DNA of 64,000 nucleotides. It comes from JAJFUE01 sp039683515. Lineage in GTDB: Bacteria; Sumerlaeota; Sumerlaeia; MVZB01. Below, piece after piece: positions 25,687-34,098 of the stretch (within the stretch, counting starts at the first letter, position 1; the number at the start of each line of letters is the position of its first letter). Made by a program: the position numbers and the translations under genes. A model generated the notes under the pieces. That model saw only the letters and a program-made list of their open reading frames with translations, did not search any database and was not told the DNA's origin. The stretch spans positions 267,278 through 331,277 of the forward strand of contig JBDKRG010000010.1 in NCBI GenBank assembly GCA_039683515.1, read 5' to 3'.

Positions 25687-26961
25687 TTACTTGAAGTGCA
25701 GGCCCTTCCCTGCCGCCGCCGGGCCGCCGTGCAGCGCCAACTCCAGCGCCGCCCCATAGGCGACGTTGACCGGATCCGTGAACGCCAGCCCCAGCGCCTC
25801 GGCCAGGCGCTGGCCGACCTGCGAGTTGTCGATCCGGCCGGCCAGGAGCCCCTGCCCCGGCCCGCACGCCATAACGGGGACACTCACGGCCGTGTGCTCG
25901 GTCTCGCTCCACTTGACCGCCGCCAGCAGCGTCGTCCCCGCGGTCGCGGCGCGCGTCCCGCTCCCCTGCAGCGTCAGGCCGCCCGTCTCGTGGTCCGCCG
26001 CCACCACGATGAGCGTATCGGCCGAGGCCAATCCCCTCGCCCGCGTGACCGCCTCGTCGAGCGCCAGGACGTCCTTGACCATCCGGCCGGCATCGTTGGC
26101 GTGGGAGGCGTGGTCGATCCGGCCGGCCTCGATCATGATGAAGTAGCCCTGCGGGTCACCCTGGAGGGCGCGGATCGCGTATTCGGTCATCTCGGCCAGC
26201 GACGGCTCGCCGAGCACGTCGGCGGGGCGGTCCTGCTCGTATTGCATGTAGGAGGCGCTGAACAGCCCCAGGACCCGCTGGCCGGCCTTGGCCGGATCGA
26301 GCGCCAGCAGTTCGCCGCGCGACTGGGCGACCGTCCAGCCGCCGCCGGCCAGTTCGGCGGCCACGTCCCGGCCGTCGGTTCGCGCCCCGGTCGTGACGGA
26401 GTCCTCGGGGTCATGCCATGTGGCTCCATGGAAATACATCCGTCCGCCGCCGAGGAGCAGGCTCAGGCCGGAAGAGGTGATCTGGTCGGCGATGCCGCTT
26501 TCGTCGCCGCGGCTGGACTGGTGCGCGTAAAAACAAGCCGGCGTGGCGTGCGTCACCCGGGCGGTCGAGACCAGGCCGACCGACTTGCCGGCGGCGAGGG
26601 CAAGCTGGGTGATGTTCCGCAGCGGCCGGGAGGTGTGGGTCGGGTCGATGGCCGGGTCGGTGACGCCGATCGCGCCGTTGTAGGTCTTGGCGCCGCAGGC
26701 CAGGGCCGTGGCCCCGGCGGCCGAGTCGGTGACGAAGTGGCTGGTGCTGTAAGTGCGGGAGGAACCGCCTTCGGGGAGCGCGTCGAGCCCGAGCCGGCCG
26801 GAAGAGCCCAATTTATAAATCCGGGCGGCGTCGATATGCGCCTGCCCCATCCCGTCGCCGATGAACAGGATGATGTTGCGGGCCGGCGTCTGAGCGCCCG
26901 CGAAAACGATGAACAGCCACAAAACCGCCAGAACCCCGACCCGCCGAAACGCCGCCATCAT
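25687..26961 (-). CDS. Alkaline phosphatase (PhoA superfamily), exported
   Basis: The 424-residue protein has a signal peptide (VGVLAVLWLFIVFAGA) and the complete metal and nucleophile set of alkaline phosphatases. This comprises IILFIGDGMG (Asp36), VTDSAAGATAL with nucleophile Ser80, RVTHATPACF, MIEAGRIDHASHANDAG and DHETGG. It should hydrolyse phosphate monoesters in the periplasm. ATG 26961 is supported by AAAGG 6-7 bases upstream. A TTG two codons earlier is less likely. No Pho-box-like repeat is obvious upstream, so regulation by phosphate cannot be claimed. Confidence 0.93.
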   Translation of the reverse strand: MMAAFRRVGVLAVLWLFIVFAGAQTPARNIILFIGDGMGQAHIDAARIYKLGSSGRLGLDALPEGGSSRTYSTSHFVTDSAAGATALACGAKTYNGAIGVTDPAIDPTHTSRPLRNITQLALAAGKSVGLVSTARVTHATPACFYAHQSSRGDESGIADQITSSGLSLLLGGGRMYFHGATWHDPEDSVTTGARTDGRDVAAELAGGGWTVAQSRGELLALDPAKAGQRVLGLFSASYMQYEQDRPADVLGEPSLAEMTEYAIRALQGDPQGYFIMIEAGRIDHASHANDAGRMVKDVLALDEAVTRARGLASADTLIVVAADHETGGLTLQGSGTRAATAGTTLLAAVKWSETEHTAVSVPVMACGPGQGLLAGRIDNSQVGQRLAEALGLAFTDPVNVAYGAALELALHGGPAAAGKGLHFK

Positions 26962-27041
26962 GCTCAACCTTTGGATGAACTCACAAACATTAAAACATAT
27001 TCATCCAACAATCGATGCGAGGCAATAGGAATGAGCATGGT

Positions 27042-27074
27042 CAGTAGGTCACTTCGACTCGAAGCGACCTACTG
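27042..27074 (-). repeat. Stop-codon palindrome, GTAGGTC type
   Basis: A near-perfect palindrome with 15-base arms (CAGTAGGTC at one end, GACCTACTG at the other, CTTCG/CGAAG inside, one mismatch). On the reverse strand its TAG is the stop codon of the 65-aa membrane protein gene. Related hairpins lie at 30604-30624 and 30665-30685. Confidence 0.72.
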
Positions 27075-27266
27075 ACGAAACAGGCCGGCGATGGAAACGA
27101 GCGTGAAGCTGCCGGCCATGAGGAGCCCCATGAGCTGGAAACCGTCGTTGGGCTTGATCCAGGCGCACAGGAGGCCGATCGTGAAGGCCAGCATCGCCCA
27201 GACGGCCACGTTCAGGGCCACGACGAGCCGCAGGCGCGCGGCGAAGCTGGTCCCCTTGCCGGTCAT
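27069..27266 (-). CDS. Small two-helix membrane protein (65 aa)
   Basis: The product has a basic N-terminus and two hydrophobic helices (LVVALNVAVWAMLAFTIGLL and LMGLLMAGSFTLVSIAGLF) separated by a short polar loop with WIKPNDGF. The ATG overlaps the argB stop by 4 bases, which strongly favours a real, coupled gene at the end of the amidase-nusB-argB operon. No family is recognised. It may be an inner-membrane accessory protein. Confidence 0.65.
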   Translation of the reverse strand: MTGKGTSFAARLRLVVALNVAVWAMLAFTIGLLCAWIKPNDGFQLMGLLMAGSFTLVSIAGLFRQ

Positions 27267-28156
27267 TGGCAGATCATCGTGCCGACGCCCTGGTCGGTAA
27301 ACAGCTCGGTCAGGAGGGCGTGCGGGATCCTTCCGTCGAGGATGTGCGTCGAGCCGACGCCGAGCTGGATGGCCTTGACGCAGGCGCGGACCTTGGGGAT
27401 CATCCCGCCGGTGATGACGCCCTGGGTGATGAGCGGCTCGACCTCGGGGATGGTGATGCGCGGGATGAGGGTCGAGGGATCCTTCGGGTCGCGCAGGATG
27501 CCGCGGACATCGGTCAGCAGGATGAGCTTCTGGGCGCCGACGGCGGTGGCGAGCTCGGCCGCGACCGTGTCGGCGTTGATGTTGTAGGTCTGGCCGTCGC
27601 GGTCGATCCCGATCGGCGAGACGACCGGGATGAACCCCCCCTTGTCCAGGACGCGGATGATGGCCGGGTCGATTTCCTCGGGCTCGCCGACGAACCCGAT
27701 GTCGCGGCCGCCCTTGCCTGTGAGCCGGCGCGCGGTGATCAGGCCGCCGTCCTTGCCGGAGAGGCCGACGGCGCGGCCGCCGAGGGTCCCGAGGTGCGTG
27801 ACGATTTCGCCGGCGAGCTTGCCGGCCAGGACCATCTCGGCGACGTCGAGCGTCTCGGCGGTGGTGACGCGCTGGCCGTCGACGAACTCGGGCTTGATCC
27901 CCATCTTCTCCATGAGGGCCGTGATCTCCGGGCCGCCGCCGTGGACGATGACCGGCTTGATCCCGACGCTCTCCATGAGGACGACGTCCTGCATGACGCT
28001 CTGCTTGAGCTCGGGCTGGATCATCGCGTGGCCGCCGTACTTGATGACGACCGTGGCGCCGCGGAACCGCTGGATGTGCGGCAGCGCCTCCATGAGCGTG
28101 TGCGCCTTCCTGATGAGGGCGTCGAGTTCGGCGTCGGTGGAGATCGGCTGGGTCAT
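27263..28156 (-). CDS. argB: Acetylglutamate kinase
   Basis: The 297-residue kinase phosphorylates N-acetylglutamate in arginine synthesis. Family blocks are clear: ATVVIKYGGHAM, VIVHGGGPEITALMEKMGI, RRLTGKGGRDIGFVGE, YNINADTVAAELATAVGA and ITGGMIPKVRACVKAI. The N-terminal helix (AHTLMEALPHIQRFRG) suggests the hexameric, arginine-inhibited form, but this is inference. The ATG overlaps the nusB stop by 4 bases and the stop overlaps the next gene. No other arg gene is present here. Confidence 0.96.
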   Translation of the reverse strand: MTQPISTDAELDALIRKAHTLMEALPHIQRFRGATVVIKYGGHAMIQPELKQSVMQDVVLMESVGIKPVIVHGGGPEITALMEKMGIKPEFVDGQRVTTAETLDVAEMVLAGKLAGEIVTHLGTLGGRAVGLSGKDGGLITARRLTGKGGRDIGFVGEPEEIDPAIIRVLDKGGFIPVVSPIGIDRDGQTYNINADTVAAELATAVGAQKLILLTDVRGILRDPKDPSTLIPRITIPEVEPLITQGVITGGMIPKVRACVKAIQLGVGSTHILDGRIPHALLTELFTDQGVGTMICQ

Positions 28157-28716
28157 GACTCTTTGGCCTCGTCCTTCATGGTATGCGGATCGATGCGCGG
28201 CTTGATTTTCGGCTCGGGCTTGGGTTCGGGTTTCGGGCGGCGCGGGGTCTTGGGTTTTTCTTCCTCGCTCCCCTTGCCCGTCTTGAAGTCTTTTTCGGGG
28301 AACTGGTGGGCGAGGCGGTCGAGGACGGCATTGATGTACTGCGTCGCCTCGTCGCTGCTGAACTGGCGCACGAGCTCGATGTATTCGTTGATCGTGACGC
28401 GCAGCGGGATGTCGGGGAAGTCGCGCAGCTCGCACAGCGCCATGCGCAGGCAGACGCGGTCGAGGATCGGCAGCCGCTCGAGCTTCCAGTTGTGGAGCAT
28501 CGGGCCGATCGTGTCGTCGAGCCCGGCGCGGCCGTCGTAGGAGCGGCGCGCCAGTTCGCGGGCGAACGGCCCCCAGCCGCGCTTGTGGGTCGGGTCGGCG
28601 GCCAGGAAGCGGCGCTCGGTGGCGACGTAGTCGTCCTCGCTCGCCACGGCGGCGAACTCGAGCGCGTAGAGGAGTTGCATGGCGCGTTGACGCGCCAGGT
28701 GTCGGATGCTGGTCAT
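28153..28716 (-). CDS. nusB: Transcription antitermination protein NusB, with charged C-terminal tail
   Basis: The 187-residue protein begins with the NusB fold (RHLARQRAMQLLYALEFA) and has LERLPILDRVCLRMALCEL, IPLRVTINEYIELVRQFSSD and QYINAVLDRLAHQF, which are diagnostic. NusB binds boxA RNA with S10 and supports rRNA antitermination. After about residue 147 comes an unusual tail of Lys, Pro and Glu (RRPKPEPKPEPKIKPRIDP) not needed for the fold. Both ends overlap neighbours by 4 bases, so amidase, nusB and argB are tightly coupled. Confidence 0.93.
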   Translation of the reverse strand: MTSIRHLARQRAMQLLYALEFAAVASEDDYVATERRFLAADPTHKRGWGPFARELARRSYDGRAGLDDTIGPMLHNWKLERLPILDRVCLRMALCELRDFPDIPLRVTINEYIELVRQFSSDEATQYINAVLDRLAHQFPEKDFKTGKGSEEEKPKTPRRPKPEPKPEPKIKPRIDPHTMKDEAKES

Positions 28717-29924
28717 GGCCGGCCGCTCGGGGCGGCGTCCTTCCTGGCTGCGATGGCGAGGCCGCGGTCGGCCAGCTGAGGCACGAACCGCGGATCGCTC
28801 AGCGCAACATAACGATTGATTCCATTAAAAAGCAAGGCCGCAATCTGGTCCTGGACCTCGGGGCGGACGAGCTGGGCGGCTTCCTGGGGGTTGTCGAGGA
28901 AGTAGCACTCGGCCAGGACGGCGGGCATGGTGTATTGGACGAGGACGCGGAACGGCATGGATTTGACGCCGCGGTATTCGTCGCGCGAGATGCCGTAGCT
29001 GCGGAATTCGTCGCCGACCAGCTCGGCGAGCCGGGCGCTCTGGGCCTGGCGCTCGGCGAGCTTGTCGCCGGCCAGGGAGCGGAGGATTTCGCGGATGTCC
29101 TCGCGGCTCGAGGTCTTGTCGTCCATGTCGACGGGCCACTCGTTTTCGAGCGCGAGGAGGTGCCGGTTGACGACCCTGGAGCCGTCGCTGAGGTAATAGA
29201 TCTCGAAGCCGCGGGCGGTCTTGCGGCGCGTGTCGGTGGCGTTGAGGTGGATGCTGACGAACAGGTCGCCCCGGGCCTGCTCGGCGATTTCGACCCGGCG
29301 CGGCAGCGAAACGTAAACGTCGCTCGTGCGCGTCATGACGGCTTCCATGTTGGTCGTGCGCGAGATCAGCGCGGCGAGGCGCTGGCCGATGGCGAGCGTG
29401 ACGTCTTTTTCGTAGATCGTGCGGCCGCCGACCGGCCGCGAGCTTTCGGCGCCCATGTGCCACTCGGCGTCGCCGGGCCTGCCGCCGTGGCCGGGGTCGA
29501 TGACGATGCGCTTGCGGGCGGCGCCGGAGCGCCTGTCGCCGATCTTCCCGTAACTTACGGGGGTGACCTGAAGCTGCTGGTATTTCTGGTCGCCGCCCAT
29601 GGCGACGTGGACGTCGCCCTTGGTGTAGAAGACGAGCCTCAGGACGCGCTGCGCGGGGTAGTAGACGCGCTTGACGTGGAAAACGCCGGGGCCCTTGATG
29701 TCCCACTGGGCGTTCTCGGCCGGGCCGTCAAGGCCGTAGTAATCGACGTAAAAATAATTGTTCTTGAGCGCCTGGTTGGTGATGCGCGGCGAGCACGGGG
29801 CGTCCAGTTCGATTTGAAACGTGACGTTGCCCGAGCCGGCGCGCCAGTCCAAAGACTTGAGGCTGGCCGCGCCGGCCCGAGCGGAACAGATCAGGACGAA
29901 CAGGACTGTCAAGGAACGCATCAT
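28713..29924 (-). CDS. N-acetylmuramoyl-L-alanine amidase (Amidase_3) with AMIN-like domain
   Basis: The 403-residue exported protein has a signal peptide (SLTVLFVLICSARAGA) and an N-terminal AMIN-like beta domain (about 22-125). A zinc amidase domain follows with ligands His146 (IDPGHGG), Glu172 (YEKD) and His226 (VSIHLNA) and a conserved Glu in LAECYFLDN. It cuts the lactyl-amide bond in peptidoglycan during cell separation, like AmiC. The reverse-strand ATG follows a hairpin repeat with no clear ribosome site. The stop overlaps nusB by 4 bases. Confidence 0.92.
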   Translation of the reverse strand: MMRSLTVLFVLICSARAGAASLKSLDWRAGSGNVTFQIELDAPCSPRITNQALKNNYFYVDYYGLDGPAENAQWDIKGPGVFHVKRVYYPAQRVLRLVFYTKGDVHVAMGGDQKYQQLQVTPVSYGKIGDRRSGAARKRIVIDPGHGGRPGDAEWHMGAESSRPVGGRTIYEKDVTLAIGQRLAALISRTTNMEAVMTRTSDVYVSLPRRVEIAEQARGDLFVSIHLNATDTRRKTARGFEIYYLSDGSRVVNRHLLALENEWPVDMDDKTSSREDIREILRSLAGDKLAERQAQSARLAELVGDEFRSYGISRDEYRGVKSMPFRVLVQYTMPAVLAECYFLDNPQEAAQLVRPEVQDQIAALLFNGINRYVALSDPRFVPQLADRGLAIAARKDAAPSGRP

Positions 29925-29928
29925 AAAA

Positions 29929-29956
29929 GTAGGCCGGGTTCGCCGAACCCGGCATC
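29929..29956 (+). repeat. Stop-codon-type hairpin repeat, copy 3 (not on a stop codon)
   Basis: GTAGGCCGGGTTCG with CGAACCCGGCATC, the same sequence as at 43091. Here it lies between the TPR gene (19 bases past its stop) and the amidase start, where the Shine-Dalgarno site would be expected. Confidence 0.75.
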
Positions 29957-29974
29957 ATCTTTACATCTGTAAAA

Positions 29975-30475
29975 TTAGGCCAGCGCCGCCAGGTGCTCGC
30001 GCACTTCGGCAACGTCTTCGCTGTCGGCAAACTGCTCGACATACTGGTTCCAGGCCTTCTTGGCCTCGGCGTTCTGGCCGGCGCTTTCCAGCGAGAGCGC
30101 GAGGTTGTACTGGGCCTCGGCCAGCGTGGCGTCGAGCTTGGCGGCCTGCGCGAAAGCCTTGGCCGCGCCGGCGAAATCGTTGCGCGAGGCCAGCAGGCAG
30201 CCGCGGTTGTAAAAGTCGAGGGCGTCCTTGGGCTCAAACCCGAACGCCTCGCGCTGGGCTTCGGCCTCGGCGTCGCTATAGTTGTGGAACAGAGCCAGGC
30301 CCCAGCGCTTGTAGACGGCCATGCCGTCCTTTTCGATGCTGGCGCGCATCTCCCCCAGCAACCGCTCGAGGTGCTGGCTCGGATGAGGCTTGCCCTGCGG
30401 CTCGGCCGCGCTTTGGGTGGGTTCGGCCGCCGGCTGGGCGGAATCGGGCGTCGGGGTCTTTTCCTGGTCACTCAT
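29975..30475 (-). CDS. TPR-repeat protein
   Basis: The 166-residue cytosolic protein has a Pro/Glu/Gln-rich N-terminus and two to three tetratricopeptide-like helices pairs (ALDFYNRGCLLASRNDFAGA, DATLAEAQYNLALSLESAGQ). TPR proteins are scaffolds for protein contacts; the partner is unknown. AAAGGA lies about 13 bases before the ATG, slightly far. It precedes the amidase operon on the same strand, separated by a hairpin. Confidence 0.75.
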   Translation of the reverse strand: MSDQEKTPTPDSAQPAAEPTQSAAEPQGKPHPSQHLERLLGEMRASIEKDGMAVYKRWGLALFHNYSDAEAEAQREAFGFEPKDALDFYNRGCLLASRNDFAGAAKAFAQAAKLDATLAEAQYNLALSLESAGQNAEAKKAWNQYVEQFADSEDVAEVREHLAALA

Positions 30476-30597
30476 CGGTGGCGAGAGATCCTTTCCTGCG
30501 ATCTACAAACCGGATCGGGCGCTCACGGTCCCCCGCGGCGCAGACGGATCATGGTATGCCACCCGTTGTGCAATTCACAACATTAAAAGTGGCTTGT

Positions 30598-30690
30598 CGG
30601 TAGGTCGCTTCGGCTCGAAGCGACATCAGCAACCGATACGAAACTCGAGCGCGCACATATTCCATGTCGCTTCGAGCCGAAGCGATATGC
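30598..30690. repeat. Pair of GTCGCTTCG hairpins 3' of carB
   Basis: GTCGCTTCG-GCT-CGAAGCGAC (30604-30624) and its inverse-oriented partner GTCGCTTCG-AGC-CGAAGCGAT (30665-30685) fill the gap between carB and the TPR gene. They are related to the palindrome at 27042-27074. Confidence 0.7.
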
Positions 30691-30695
30691 TGACG

Positions 30696-32513
30696 CTACC
30701 GGCCCAGCTCTTTATGGTAATCCTGTAAAGGCTTCACGTTCATGGGGCGGGTGCGCAGGGCTTCGACCGCCTCGCTGGCGGCGCGGGCGGCCGCGATCGT
30801 CGTGATCAGCGGCAGCTCCGACTGCACGGCCAGGTTGCGGATCTGTTTTTCGTCCGCGCGCGCCTGGAAGCCGGTGAACGTGTTGACGATCATGTCGATC
30901 TCGTTGTTGGCGACGAGGTCGGCGACGTTGGGGCGGCCGACGCTGATCTTCTGGATCTCGGTGCACTCGATGTCATGCTTGCGCAGGTAGTGCGCCGTGC
31001 CGGGGGTGGCGATCAGCTTGAAGCCCATGTCGGCGAACTTGCGCGCGATCGGGATGAAGTCCGGCTTGTCGCCGTCGCTGATGCTGATGAAGATCGAGCC
31101 GCCGGTGGGCAGCTGGTTGCCGGCGGCGGCCTGGCTCTTGGCGAACGCCATCGCGAAGTCGGGGTCGATCCCCATCACCTCGCCCGTCGAGCGCATCTCG
31201 GGCCCGAGTTCGATCGTGCAGCCGGCGAACTTCATGAACGGCAGGACGGCTTCCTTGACCGCGTAGTAGTGGATCGTAGGCTGCTCGGTGAAGCCCATCT
31301 CCTCGAGCGTGCGGCCGACCATGATGCGCGTGGCCAGCTGGGCGATCGGCACCCCGACCGCCTTGCTGACGTAGGGAACGGTGCGCGAGGCGCGCGGGTT
31401 GACCTCGAGGACGTAAACGACCTCGTCCTTGACGGCGTACTGGATGTTCATCAGGCCGCGGACGCCGAGCGCCATGCCGAGCTGCTTGGTGTAGTTGCGG
31501 ATCTTTTCGAGGACGCCCGGCGACAGGTTGCGCGGCGGGATCATGCAGGCGGAATCCCCGGAGTGAATGCCCGCTTCTTCGATGTGTTCCATGATCGCGG
31601 CGATCACGACCTGGTGGCCGTCGCACAGGGCGTCGACGTCGACCTCGGTCGCGCGGTCGAGGAACTTGTCGATCAGGATCATGTTCCCCTCGGCGGCCTC
31701 GATCGCGGCGCGCGCGAACTCGACGAGCTGGTCCTCGGCCCACACGATCTGCATGGCGCGGCCGCCGAGCACGTACGACGGGCGCACCATGACCGGGTAG
31801 CCGATCCGGCGCGCGATGACGGCGACATCGTCCATCGTCAGGCCGGCGCCGTTTTCGGGCTGCGGGATGCCGAGCTTCGCCAGAAGCGCGCCGAACCGCT
31901 TGCGGTCCTCGGCCAGGTCGATCGAGTCGGGCGAGGTGCCGATGATCGGGACGCCTTCGGCCTCGAGCGCCCGCGCCAGGTTGAGCGGCGTCTGGCCGCC
32001 GAGCTGGACGATGACGCCGTCGGGCTTTTCGACCCGGCAGATGGCGAGGACGTCCTCGACCGTCAGCGGCTCGAAATACAATTTATCCGCCGTGTCGTAG
32101 TCGGTCGAGACGGTCTCGGGGTTGGAGTTGACCATGATCGTCTCGTAGCCCTCGGCCTTGAGGGCGAAGACGGCCTGAACGCAGCAGTAGTCGAACTCGA
32201 TCCCCTGGCCGATGCGGTTGGGGCCGCCGCCGAGGATCATGATCTTCTTCTTGGGCGTGCGGATCGACTCGTTGGAGCGCTCGTAGGTCGAGTAGAAATA
32301 CGGCGTGTAGGCCTCGAATTCGCCGGCGCAGGTGTCGACCGACTTGTAGACCGGCTCCAGGCCGAGTTCCCAGCGCATATGGCGGATGTCCTGCTCGGAG
32401 AGCTCGGGTTTGTTGTCGCGACGCTGGTTGATGAGCCACGCGACCTGACGGTCGGAAAAGCCGAATTGTTTGGCGCGGCGGAGGATGGCGAGGGCCTGGT
32501 CGGATACGGGCAT
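30696..32513 (-). CDS. carB: Carbamoyl-phosphate synthase large chain, C-terminal half (split carB)
   Basis: The 605-residue protein matches only the second half of CarB. It has the end of the oligomerisation domain (ILRRAKQFGFSDRQVAWLIN), the carbamate-phosphorylating ATP-grasp domain (IMILGGGPNRIGQGIEFDYC, VNSNPETVSTDYDTAD, VRPSYVLGGRAM, LEVNPRASRTVPYVSKA) and the MGS-like regulatory domain (FADMGFKLIATPGTAHYL). An in-frame stop upstream and a GGAG site 7 bases before the ATG show that this is the true start. The N-terminal carboxyphosphate half is not in the window. Separate CarB halves are known from Aquifex and methanogens. It needs CarA and the other half to make carbamoyl phosphate. 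Confidence 0.93.
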   Translation of the reverse strand: MPVSDQALAILRRAKQFGFSDRQVAWLINQRRDNKPELSEQDIRHMRWELGLEPVYKSVDTCAGEFEAYTPYFYSTYERSNESIRTPKKKIMILGGGPNRIGQGIEFDYCCVQAVFALKAEGYETIMVNSNPETVSTDYDTADKLYFEPLTVEDVLAICRVEKPDGVIVQLGGQTPLNLARALEAEGVPIIGTSPDSIDLAEDRKRFGALLAKLGIPQPENGAGLTMDDVAVIARRIGYPVMVRPSYVLGGRAMQIVWAEDQLVEFARAAIEAAEGNMILIDKFLDRATEVDVDALCDGHQVVIAAIMEHIEEAGIHSGDSACMIPPRNLSPGVLEKIRNYTKQLGMALGVRGLMNIQYAVKDEVVYVLEVNPRASRTVPYVSKAVGVPIAQLATRIMVGRTLEEMGFTEQPTIHYYAVKEAVLPFMKFAGCTIELGPEMRSTGEVMGIDPDFAMAFAKSQAAAGNQLPTGGSIFISISDGDKPDFIPIARKFADMGFKLIATPGTAHYLRKHDIECTEIQKISVGRPNVADLVANNEIDMIVNTFTGFQARADEKQIRNLAVQSELPLITTIAAARAASEAVEALRTRPMNVKPLQDYHKELGR

Positions 32514-32708
32514 GGGGCACTCCGGGACGGGGTTCGTTGCATGCCGGCGGCAATCGCGGCAGCAGCCTAAACTTCAGCACTATTGCATAGATGGGGGTCG
32601 AGTTCAAGGGGGAGTGCGGATTTCAGATTACGGAATTAAAACCTGAAGCCCTTAATCGCTTGATGATGTGGAGCATGGACGGATATGATCGATTGTGGAG
32701 AGCATTCG

Positions 32709-32921
32709 ATGACCGAATCGATCGAACCGAAATCCAGCGCGGCGTTCGACGTTGACGAAGTCATGCGTCTTCGCGCTGAATGCGATCGCATCATGAAATT
32801 GTTGCCGGACGCCGACCGCCACACCGTCTGGCACACCCTGCTGGCGCTGCGTCAGACGCCGCAGGAACGCCTCGAATGGAGCCTGTTGCGTGGGCGAGGT
32901 CTACGGGCTAACAAACTCTGA
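32709..32921 (+). CDS. Small protein preceding a nucleotidyltransferase (possible antitoxin)
   Basis: The 70-residue product (MTESIEPKSSAAFDVDEVMR onward) is helical and charged, with no recognised domain. GGAG lies about 9 bases before the ATG. Its 3' end overlaps the next gene by 32 bases, an arrangement common in two-gene toxin-antitoxin modules. The downstream nucleotidyltransferase would be the toxin-like partner. This role is inference from layout only. Confidence 0.5.
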   Translation: MTESIEPKSSAAFDVDEVMRLRAECDRIMKLLPDADRHTVWHTLLALRQTPQERLEWSLLRGRGLRANKL

Positions 32922-33360
32922 GATCGCCTTTTTAGAGGCGCTTGCTGCGCATCATGTGCCGTTCATGATTGTCGGTTTGTCAGCCGCGGCCATGCAAGGC
33001 GCGCCGGTTGTAACTCAGGATATCGATCTGTGGTTTAACCGTCTTGACGATCCTGCCCTGAGGGATGCACTCCGGGAAGCAGGGGTCGCTTACGTAGCTC
33101 CGCAGATTGACCAGCCGCCCATGTTCGCCGGTCCGAATCTCGAAAAGCTCGATATCGTCGTCAATATGACCGGGCTCGGCAGTTTCGACGAAGAGATCAA
33201 GAACACAATCCTTCTGCCGATCGGCGGTCAAAATATACCGGTCTTGAAACTGGAACGAATCCTCGCGAGTAAAAAAGCCGCCGGCCGCGCGAAAGACTTG
33301 ATGAGTATTCCAATCCTGTCGGACGTCTTGCGCGTTCGTCAAAACATGCCTGAAAAATAA
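32890..33360 (+). CDS. Nucleotidyltransferase-fold protein, AbiEii-like (DUF6036-type)
   Basis: The 156-residue protein starts at a GTG (32890). Residues 25-60 hold the core of a minimal nucleotidyltransferase: IVGLSAAAMQGAPVVTQDID, then LWFNRLDD, that is G-x-S plus D-x-D. A late Lys/Arg-rich helix contains ASKKAAGRAKDL, which is typical of the AbiEii/DUF6036 group. Such proteins transfer a nucleotide to RNA or protein, and many are toxins of type IV systems or phage-defence modules. It overlaps the 70-aa gene upstream. The base composition is lower in GC than the flanks, hinting at mobility. Function is inferred. Confidence 0.65.
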   Translation: MGEVYGLTNSEIAFLEALAAHHVPFMIVGLSAAAMQGAPVVTQDIDLWFNRLDDPALRDALREAGVAYVAPQIDQPPMFAGPNLEKLDIVVNMTGLGSFDEEIKNTILLPIGGQNIPVLKLERILASKKAAGRAKDLMSIPILSDVLRVRQNMPEK

Positions 33361-33366
33361 GCTGTT

Positions 33367-34098
33367 CTACCCGCGGCGAAGGTCCGTCGGCTCGCGGGAA
33401 TCCTCCCACGCTGAGGCCAGCGTCTCTTCAACGTCGCATAGCGTTTGGAACGGGATGAACGGCCGGCCTTCGCGCTCGAGGCAGTCGGCCAGCGCGGTCT
33501 TGGCGAAGACGATGTCGGCCTTGCGCGCGGCGCACAGGTCGCTGCGGCCGTCGCCGACATAAATATTTTGGCGGCCGTGGACGCCCAATTTCTTCATCGA
33601 GCCGCACTTGCAGTGCGCGGCGTGGCTTTCGCATTCGGGATCGCGGTACGGGCACGCCAGCTTCATCCGGTCGCCCCGCCTGAGGATCGTGTTGGACCTG
33701 ACGCGGATATGGTCGAGCCCCGCGTGGCCGAGCACGTGGCTGATGAAAACGTCGACCCCGTCGCTCAGGACGGTCATCGGGACGTTCAGCCCGTCGAGCC
33801 GCCGGTAGAGCGAGACGGCGCCGGGATCCACGCTCATGCTGTCCAGGAATTCGGCGAGCTGGGCGTCGGTGACGCGGACGACGTCCATCATTTTGTCGAG
33901 GATCTCGAACGAGCCGATCCGGCCCGCGTACCAGTCCTCCAGAACCGGTTTCCACGAGTCGTCGACGGCGAATTTGTCGACCACATCGTCGAGCACGTCG
34001 CGCTGGCTGAGCGTTCCGTCGAAATCGAACCAGACCTGGGCCTCATCGGGCGGCGGGATCGCGACGGGGGATTGTGGCGTAGACGGCATACCTGGCAA
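33367..34098 (-). CDS. HAD-family phosphatase, MtnX/SerB-like
   Basis: The 243-residue cytosolic hydrolase has HAD motif I VWFDFDGTLS (Asp25, Asp27), motif II TVLSDG, and motif IV GDGRSD after a Lys in the cap-proximal segment. The arrangement is that of MtnX (2-hydroxy-3-keto-5-methylthiopentenyl-1-P phosphatase) or phosphoserine phosphatase relatives. mtnA elsewhere in the window makes an MtnX-like role reasonable. A CESHAAHCKCG segment adds an unusual Cys/His cluster. TTG start at 34098 is supported by GGAG 6 bases upstream. It converges with the nucleotidyltransferase gene with 6 bases between. Confidence 0.75.
   Translation of the reverse strand: MPGMPSTPQSPVAIPPPDEAQVWFDFDGTLSQRDVLDDVVDKFAVDDSWKPVLEDWYAGRIGSFEILDKMMDVVRVTDAQLAEFLDSMSVDPGAVSLYRRLDGLNVPMTVLSDGVDVFISHVLGHAGLDHIRVRSNTILRRGDRMKLACPYRDPECESHAAHCKCGSMKKLGVHGRQNIYVGDGRSDLCAARKADIVFAKTALADCLEREGRPFIPFQTLCDVEETLASAWEDSREPTDLRRG

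Noticed and set aside
32083..32607. Frameshifted N-terminal half of carB upstream of the C-terminal half
   Set aside because: The other-frame translation shows no CarB N-terminal motifs, and a true ribosome site precedes the ATG at 32513.
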